From CAYXVB01 sp964467785 (GTDB lineage Bacteria > Bdellovibrionota > UBA1018), in NCBI GenBank assembly GCA_964467785.1, contig CAYXVB010000056.1, forward strand, positions 1 through 20,627: a DNA stretch of 20,627 bases. Direction: 5' to 3'. The notes beneath the pieces are model-generated. The model ran no database searches. It saw only the letters and a list, made by a program, of their open reading frames with translations, and was not told where the DNA came from. Every line of letters starts with the position of its first letter. The stretch's first letter is position 1. Shown piece by piece: positions 16,036 to 20,627 of this stretch. Both the position numbers and the translations under genes were made by a program.

Positions 16036-16514
16036 GTGATCTCCGCAAGACGAATGCCGGACAGGAAAGAAACGAAACGCTCGTTGAGCCCGCCCATCAT
16101 GTGCTTGAGCTCGCAGCGCGGCGAGTACTCGCAGGGGCCGTGAGTGGTGGCTCCCGACTGCGAGGCCTGTTGCTGCAGCACTGGCATTGCGAGCGCTGAA
16201 GAACAAGGAACGATCGAGTGCGGGCCTTCCATCAGTTCGAGGAATTCGGCGAGCGTGACTTCCTCGAGCGGACGCTGAAGAGTGTACCCCCCGCGCGACC
16301 CCTGGGCCGACTGGATCAGTCCGGAGTCTTTGAGGCGTTGCAGGGTCTTGGCGGTGATCTCAAACGGGATCCCGCAAAAGTCCGAGATTTCGCGCGCGCT
16401 GGTCACTTCGCACGGCAATTCGGGCGACGCCTGCCCCGCCTGCGCATTGCGCTTGCGGGACATGTACTTGAGGGCCATCAGGCCGTACTCGGTAGTCCGG
16501 TTAAATTTGATCAT
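16032..16514 (-). CDS. iscR: Rrf2-family Fe-S regulator, IscR-like with widened cysteine spacing
   Basis: This 160-residue winged-helix regulator of the Rrf2 family is the first gene of the isc unit and likely autoregulates it through an Fe-S cluster. The helix-turn-helix region shows NRTTEYGLMALKYM at 5-18, FEITAKTLQRLKDSGLI at 51-67 and the wing QGSRGGYTL at 71-79. Potential cluster ligands are Cys104, Cys128, Cys134 and His138. Compared with E. coli IscR (Cys92, 98, 104, His107), the first-to-second cysteine spacing is 24 instead of 6 and the last cysteine-to-His spacing is 4 instead of 3, so cluster chemistry may differ. There is also extra sequence at about 21-40. ATG 16514 is preferred over GTG 16529 because a GAGGTGA ribosome site covers the GTG. 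Confidence 0.85.
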   Translation of the reverse strand: MIKFNRTTEYGLMALKYMSRKRNAQAGQASPELPCEVTSAREISDFCGIPFEITAKTLQRLKDSGLIQSAQGSRGGYTLQRPLEEVTLAEFLELMEGPHSIVPCSSALAMPVLQQQASQSGATTHGPCEYSPRCELKHMMGGLNERFVSFLSGIRLAEIT

Positions 16515-16548
16515 AGTTATTGGGCTCACCTCATCTACGACGAAGTCA

Positions 16549-16575
16549 GTCCGAGTTCAAGCGACGAATTCGGAC
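16549..16575. promoter_or_regulatory. 10-bp imperfect inverted repeat in the iscR leader (operator or RNA hairpin)
   Basis: GTCCGAGTTC (16549-16558) and GAATTCGGAC (16566-16575) are inverted copies with 9 of 10 matching positions and a 7-nt spacer. It lies between the predicted promoter and ATG 16514, so it would also be a stem-loop in the leader RNA. Its place suits an Rrf2-type operator, but it does not match the E. coli IscR consensus that I recall. Confidence 0.5.
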
Positions 16576-16617
16576 CTTTTGAATCGTGGATGACCTTGGA
16601 CTCTATATACGATTACT

Positions 16618-16645
16618 ATTATCGTACATACAAGAAAAAAGACAA
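16618..16645 (-). promoter_or_regulatory. Sigma70-like promoter for the isc unit
   Basis: Minus strand: -35 TTGTCT (16645-16640), 16-nt spacer, -10 GATAAT (16623-16618; 5 of 6 to TATAAT), inside a clearly AT-rich patch (about 16600-16675) that stands out in this GC-rich region. The leader to ATG 16514 would be roughly 95 nt. No other feature is seen in 16515-16667 beyond this and the inverted repeat. Confidence 0.55.
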
Positions 16646-16667
16646 GGTTATTGATTTTATTGAGTTT

Positions 16668-17027
16668 TTATCGAGACGCGGGGCCAGATCGCTTCAGGCG
16701 GAGAGCCGTGGAGCCTGGCTCGAGTTCGAAGACTTCTAGCCGGAGGACCGGCTTTTCGATCGAGCGCGGAAAGGAGTGAGCTTGAATCTGGACTGCCACC
16801 CGCTCTGAGGTGGCCGTCTGGATCACCGCCCGGAACTCCCGGGGCTGCCCGAGGCGCATGGACACGTTGAGGGCGTTACCCAAGTCCTTAGGGGTAGGTT
16901 CTTGAATCCATTGCCAAAATGAGCGCCCGACGAGTTTGGACGCCGGGACGCCGAGCAGCTGGGACATTCCAGCGTCGGCTTCGAGTACCACAAAGGTGTT
17001 GGGATCCAGAACCAATGAGCAGGTCAT
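16668..17027 (-). CDS. Single-domain PAS protein
   Basis: This 119-residue protein looks like one PAS sensory domain with nothing attached. The PAS-type pattern is FVVLEADAGMSQLLGVP at 12-28, the LVGRSFWQWIQEP helix region at 32-44, FRAVIQTATSERVAVQIQAH strands around 64-84 and a final VLRLEVFELEP strand. No kinase, cyclase or DNA-binding domain follows, and cofactor residues cannot be assigned. An in-frame stop lies two codons upstream of ATG 17027, so the start is fairly well fixed, although the ribosome site is weak. It ends just before the isc promoter. It may sense a small molecule or act as a protein-binding partner; it could also be a remnant of a larger signalling gene. Confidence 0.6.
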   Translation of the reverse strand: MTCSLVLDPNTFVVLEADAGMSQLLGVPASKLVGRSFWQWIQEPTPKDLGNALNVSMRLGQPREFRAVIQTATSERVAVQIQAHSFPRSIEKPVLRLEVFELEPGSTALRLKRSGPASR

Positions 17028-17164
17028 TGCTCACTGTTTCGGTGGCGCTAGAGTAGTTCTTGAGTGAAAAAGTCAGAAGAGAGCCGTAATCGAAACAATG
17101 CTGCAACTGACGCAGCCGGCGTATCCGGAAAGTCAGCACCGCGATGAGACGCGGCCCGAACAAA

Positions 17165-17752
17165 CTACCCCCTCGCTGTCCGGTGCTCTTTGTACAAACT
17201 CAAAAGGGCTTCCTCAACCGCATTTAAAACTGCCTTCTTGCTCTCCTGGTTTAAGAGCTGTTTGAGCCGGGAAACCGAAGCCCGTATTCCTAGACGACCG
17301 CACGCGATCGCCGCATGTTGTCGCACGTACCATTGCTCATCCACCAAGGATCGAATCATCGCGGCTCCCGAAGACCGATCTTTCAATTCCACCAGTGCAT
17401 CAATTGCATTGACCCGAATGCCTCCGCTTGGATCGCTCAATAGCTTCCGAATGGCAGCGGCAGCGGGCCTATGCCTCATTCTCGCCAAACCACGAATGGC
17501 GTGAAGCCTCACAGTCATGCGATCATCCTGGAGCGCCTGGATTAACAGCGGCGCCGCTGCTTTGTCGCCCATTGCTCCAAGCGCTTGAAGGCTCCATTTG
17601 CGAACTCGAGGCCGAGAAGAATCGCTCGCCGCGATCATCAACTTTCTAACCGCCGGCTTGCCCAGCTTGACCAGCTTCGCGATCCTCCGCTCCGCAGTCT
17701 TATCGCTCGATGTGTCCAGGCCGGATATGAGTTCTTCGATCGTATCTGGCAT
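17165..17752 (-). CDS. HEAT-repeat protein
   Basis: This 195-residue all-helical protein is built of about five HEAT-like repeats of roughly 31 residues. Repeat cores include RVRKWSLQALGAMGDKAAAPLL (about 49-70, read as RVRKWSLQALGAMGD), TVRLHAIRGLARM, GIRVNAIDALVEL and YVRQHAAIACGRLG. The last region, KKAVLNAVEEALLSL, caps the solenoid. Such proteins usually act as protein-binding scaffolds; PBS-lyase-like HEAT proteins are the nearest family, but no enzymatic residues are assigned. No signal peptide is present. A good ribosome site AGGAGGG sits about 11 nt before ATG 17752. It follows the secreted HExxH protein gene after 39 nt on the same strand, so co-transcription is likely. A 137-nt gap to the PAS gene (17028-17164) shows no clear promoter or terminator. 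Confidence 0.75.
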   Translation of the reverse strand: MPDTIEELISGLDTSSDKTAERRIAKLVKLGKPAVRKLMIAASDSSRPRVRKWSLQALGAMGDKAAAPLLIQALQDDRMTVRLHAIRGLARMRHRPAAAAIRKLLSDPSGGIRVNAIDALVELKDRSSGAAMIRSLVDEQWYVRQHAAIACGRLGIRASVSRLKQLLNQESKKAVLNAVEEALLSLYKEHRTARG

Positions 17753-17791
17753 AAAAGCAAAGCCCTCCTGAATCCACTCTAACCTACCCGC

Positions 17792-19684
17792 TCAGCGCTC
17801 GAACCAACGATCCAGCGCCGACTGCGAATTGATGACAACCGAGTCGCGGTCCCAGAAGCCGGCCTTACGGACGCGGTAGCGCCCTCCGCGTCCATCGAGT
17901 TTGCCTGGCCCAAACTGAAGCAGATCGCGTTCGAACTTCAGTTCAGCGATATTTCGAAGTTCAGTCCCATCGAGCAAGCTCAAAGTTGCGCCAGGCTGGG
18001 TTCCAAGCAACTGAACGTCTTCCAGCGTGACGGCTGCAAGATGATCCGGCAAATTCACAAAGCCCTTCACGCTTGAACGGACCACGTTGACGTCGATCCA
18101 TTTAGCAGTCCGACCGGGGCCGATATCCCAGCCTTGATCAATCCTCAGCCGGGTACCCTGCAACTCAGAGAGCATGAGGTCGACGCTGTATTCATTTCGG
18201 AACCGAATCGCCGACTTCACGCCCATGGCCCGCAGATCCAGACGATCACCCCGGATTGCCGCACCTTCAAAATCCCCGTCAATTATTCGGATGGAGCTTC
18301 CGCTCACCTGGGTGCCGATGGCAATCATAAAATTCGGAGATCGGTCTAGAGCAGTGCCAAGAGTGCTATTGATCAACTCGATATCCGTCCCCACGATCGC
18401 ATGAGGGATTCGATCCGCGGGCACGCTCCGATTGCAACCCGAACAGCTCTGTCCCGTTCCTCCAAAGATTGAATCCTCCACCGTGATGCGTGAACCAGAA
18501 AGCAGGAGACTCGGGCCGGGTTTGATCCCGTTTTCGGGCGCAATCCTGAGATTCTTCAGACGCAAGTGATCTGTGGTCGCGGCCTGGACGATCCCGGCAT
18601 TCGCGAAGCGAACTCCCTCGATCTCCACGGAATAACACGAAGCGAGCTCAAGGAAGCCCAAGTGCACGTCGTTCAAACGAACATCCACGCTATCCCTCAA
18701 CGTGATGCCTCCATCCGTATGGATCACCGATATCCCTTTTGAATTCTCAATGAGCACGGATGAACCGGGATCATCAATCACGACGTCCTCGGAACGATAA
18801 ACGTCGACGCGACGCTCCTTATTCAGCGCCCTACTCGCGTTCCGGACTTCGATTCGATCTCCTTGAACGTTGAAGACTTTCGAGTTCTTGATCGAGATCT
18901 TATTCCCGACTACGTTACCCTGAGCCCAAGACAGGATATCCATGGAAATATCGGTGCCCGAAATCGAATACGCGAATCCCCCGTTGCGGCTCATTTCCCA
19001 TTTGTACTTTTGCATGCCTCGAAGCTGATTCAAGCGAAGCGGCAGCGCGCGCACTACCTGATACTCTTCGTCGGTGAACTCAAAGGAGGCGTCTTTCGCG
19101 CTCCGAGCGGACTGATAGCGCCCGGCCAAAACATACAGCGCGCGGATCACATCCACTTTGAGGTCGTATGGTTCGTCCGGGTAGATCGAGTGCAGGCGTT
19201 CATGAATGATGAGGAGCGCTTTTTGAAGCAGGTCCAACTTTGCGAAGTAATCCGGCAAAAGATAGGTCAGCTTACCCTGGGTGCAGGCCACCGGAACAGT
19301 CGTTGCGGTCAGCGGGAGGTTCTCCGAGGGCATGAATCGGCAATTGGAAGGAAGGGCGCTGACCAGGCGATACTCGACGAGCGGATTGAAGACTTCCGTC
19401 GCGAATAATTCGTGTTCCTTGAAACCCTCATCCCTAGCGATTACGGCATGGAACGGATCCCCGGCCAAAAGATCCCGGATCGAAACCAGCTGCTTTCTCA
19501 ATTCCTCGTCAAACTCGTACCGATCAAACTCCGCCGGTATAAAGCTGAGATCCGCGATTCGATAAGTCTTGCCGTCAATGACCACGGATCCGCCGTTCCC
19601 CACGGTGGATCCCCCACCCGCGTGGGCCGATCCGCAGCCAAGCATCGATGCCAAAAGCCAAGCGATCGAGACAAGTTTCTTCAT
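17792..19684 (-). CDS. Secreted protein with HExxH motif and beta-helix-like repeat region, function unknown
   Basis: This 630-residue protein begins with a signal peptide: KK, hydrophobic LVSIAWLLASML, then GCGSAHA. Cleavage after AHA is likeliest, with a weak lipobox at Cys17 as an alternative. The mature start GGGSTVGNGGSVV resembles secreted proteins I associate with Bdellovibrio-type bacteria. Residues 155-190 form a helix with HERLH (His161, Glu162, His165), an exact HExxH zinc-protease signature; Asp174 or Asp178 could be the third ligand. Cys115 and Cys134 may form a disulfide. Residues from about 225 to 600 are a run of short strands rich in V/I, N and D (for example GNKISIKNSKVFNVQGDRIEV split as GNKISIKNSKV and VQGDRIEV), as in right-handed parallel beta-helices. 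The gene overlaps its upstream regulator gene by 4 nt. Peptidase activity is inferred from the motif only. Confidence 0.7.
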   Translation of the reverse strand: MKKLVSIAWLLASMLGCGSAHAGGGSTVGNGGSVVIDGKTYRIADLSFIPAEFDRYEFDEELRKQLVSIRDLLAGDPFHAVIARDEGFKEHELFATEVFNPLVEYRLVSALPSNCRFMPSENLPLTATTVPVACTQGKLTYLLPDYFAKLDLLQKALLIIHERLHSIYPDEPYDLKVDVIRALYVLAGRYQSARSAKDASFEFTDEEYQVVRALPLRLNQLRGMQKYKWEMSRNGGFAYSISGTDISMDILSWAQGNVVGNKISIKNSKVFNVQGDRIEVRNASRALNKERRVDVYRSEDVVIDDPGSSVLIENSKGISVIHTDGGITLRDSVDVRLNDVHLGFLELASCYSVEIEGVRFANAGIVQAATTDHLRLKNLRIAPENGIKPGPSLLLSGSRITVEDSIFGGTGQSCSGCNRSVPADRIPHAIVGTDIELINSTLGTALDRSPNFMIAIGTQVSGSSIRIIDGDFEGAAIRGDRLDLRAMGVKSAIRFRNEYSVDLMLSELQGTRLRIDQGWDIGPGRTAKWIDVNVVRSSVKGFVNLPDHLAAVTLEDVQLLGTQPGATLSLLDGTELRNIAELKFERDLLQFGPGKLDGRGGRYRVRKAGFWDRDSVVINSQSALDRWFER

Positions 19685-20538
19685 GATTGCACTTCCTCTG
19701 GATTCTGAGTCAGCTGAAAGAGCTGAGTATTGAGCTGAAAGGTTTCGTCGCCGTCGCTCTCAACGGCGAAATTGAGGGCGGCCTGATGGAAATCGGTCAG
19801 GAGTTTGCGAAGCTCCGGCAACGACGATTTGCGGATTGAAAGGGTCGTTGAGCGGAACTCGCGCTGATCGAGCGTCAGCGCGGGCAACGCCTCGGTCGCG
19901 CGCGCCAGCATCTGCGCGTGATGAGACTGAATCGCGAGGTTCATTGCGGCAGGCTCGATCGAAACGACCTCTCCGCGACTCCGCTTCCACCGGCCATTTG
20001 GAGCGCGGCAGACCAGTCCGAGCCGCTCCATCCGCTTCAAGGCCAGCTCCACGGCGGCATGGGTCACCTTTCCGCCGAGTCGACGAGCAAACCATCCGAC
20101 ATCGCCGCCCGCATCCCGGAGCGCCAGCATCTCCAGAATGGCGAGGTTTTGCCAGTCCGCGATCAGTCTGAAGCGGTCTACCGGAAAGACCTGAGTCCGC
20201 CCTTCAGGCAAATGACTGCGGAGCAGATCCTCGTAAAGGGCCCGTTCACCGGGAAGTCTTGCCTTGTCACGCAGAACGAGAAGCTCCAGATAGCGACCCT
20301 CTTTTTCGCCGAATCCTGAGGTCGCCGCTATTTGCTGCGCGATCTTGAGACTGAGGCGCCGCTCTCCTTTGCAGATCTGCGAAATCAGCGAGGGATTCTT
20401 GAAGCCGAGCTGGCGTGTCCAGGCCCGCAGTGAATATCTGGGATTGGCGCGCCTTTTGGCCTCATAAAGCGCGACGACAATCTCCCGAGGGTCCGTGTAC
20501 CGATAAACGTCAAAAGTAATTCCCGAGGTCGACTTCAT
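19681..20538 (-). CDS. TIGR02147/DUF4423-family regulator with XRE-like HTH
   Basis: This 285-residue protein matches the TIGR02147 pattern known mainly from Fibrobacter and Bdellovibrio-type genomes. The N-terminus reads YRYTDPREIVVALYEAKRR then NPRYSLRAWTRQLGFKNPS (about 32-50), followed by a helix-turn-helix-like LISQICKGERRLSLKIAQQI at 51-70. The middle (about 120-190) looks like a winged helix (WQNLAILEMLAL, ARRLGGKVTHAAVELALKRMERLGLV in pieces), and the end TFQLNTQLFQLT is a typical family close. It is probably a DNA-binding regulator, but its signal is unknown. ATG 20538 lacks a good ribosome site. Its stop overlaps by 4 nt the secreted HExxH protein gene, so the two are coupled and the regulator may control or accompany that product. 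Confidence 0.75.
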   Translation of the reverse strand: MKSTSGITFDVYRYTDPREIVVALYEAKRRANPRYSLRAWTRQLGFKNPSLISQICKGERRLSLKIAQQIAATSGFGEKEGRYLELLVLRDKARLPGERALYEDLLRSHLPEGRTQVFPVDRFRLIADWQNLAILEMLALRDAGGDVGWFARRLGGKVTHAAVELALKRMERLGLVCRAPNGRWKRSRGEVVSIEPAAMNLAIQSHHAQMLARATEALPALTLDQREFRSTTLSIRKSSLPELRKLLTDFHQAALNFAVESDGDETFQLNTQLFQLTQNPEEVQS

Positions 20539-20582
20539 CAGGGACAGCCACTAACAACGCGCCGCGTTTTAGGCAACTTTTT

Positions 20583-20612
20583 TGCGTACAATCCGCTTCC
20601 AAGCTGCGTACA
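20583..20612. repeat. Direct repeat TGCGTACA, two copies 22 bp apart, upstream of the regulator gene
   Basis: TGCGTACA occurs at 20583-20590 and again at 20605-20612. The 22-bp period is two helical turns, so both copies would face the same side of the DNA, as in tandem operator half-sites. It lies 45-75 bp upstream of the regulator start, in a position suited to autoregulation. A partial divergent ATG (20615) follows on the plus strand at the window edge. Confidence 0.5.
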
Positions 20613-20627
20613 GCATGAAATCGACCA

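Noticed and set aside
15151..16143. Open frame antisense to iscS (330 codons)
   Set aside because: Same mirror effect; composition is dominated by His, Asp, Arg and Val with no recognisable domain.
16036..16206. 57-codon N-terminal extension of IscS
   Set aside because: It lies within iscR in another frame, has no similarity to IscS, and ATG 16035 has a proper ribosome site.
17139..17154. Possible terminator hairpin CCGCG-N6-CGCGG after the HEAT gene
   Set aside because: The stem is only 5 bp and no T-run follows on the minus strand, so a rho-independent terminator is not supported.

Overview
The window is a densely packed, GC-rich bacterial chromosome segment of 20.6 kb. It holds about 22 protein genes, mostly touching or overlapping by 4 nt. 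No tRNA, rRNA, CRISPR array or insertion sequence was seen, and no gene-free stretch exceeds about 175 bases. The best guess for the source is a Gram-negative predatory or soil-type lineage near Bdellovibrionota. This rests on a TIGR02147/DUF4423-type regulator (20538-19681) and a secreted protein with a GNGG start and an HExxH motif (19684-17792). It is inference from remembered family distribution, not a search result.

Left part, plus strand (1-4878): a 5'-truncated uracil phosphoribosyltransferase, hypoxanthine phosphoribosyltransferase, a GHMP sugar kinase, a DUF429 RNase H-like protein, and the two permeases of an oligopeptide/dipeptide ABC importer. These genes overlap or sit within 8 nt, so they look like one salvage/transport transcription unit. 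The first gene has far more G/C-ended codons than the rest. Convergent to it (minus strand, 7953-4859) are a ClsB-like phospholipase D enzyme, a REC-plus-histidine-kinase hybrid and a separate Hpt phosphotransfer protein.

Middle part: an endonuclease/exonuclease/phosphatase-family gene (7983-8747) diverges from the phospholipase D gene, recalling the E. coli ybhP-ybhO (clsB) pairing. Then comes one long minus-strand unit from 16514 down to 8734: iscR-iscS-iscU-iscA-hscB-hscA-fdx, which encodes the iron-sulfur cluster assembly machine, followed without a break by a periplasmic peptide-binding protein (OppA type) and two hot-dog-fold dehydratase subunits. A sigma70-like promoter and a 10-bp inverted repeat lie upstream of iscR. 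The OppA-type protein may serve the permeases 5 kb away; no OppD/OppF ATPase gene is in the window.

Right part, minus strand (20538-16668): the TIGR02147-type regulator overlaps by 4 nt a secreted protein that joins an HExxH domain to a long beta-helix-like repeat region, followed by a HEAT-repeat protein and a single-domain PAS protein. The regulator/secreted-protein/HEAT cluster is the least explained and most novel-looking part of the window.
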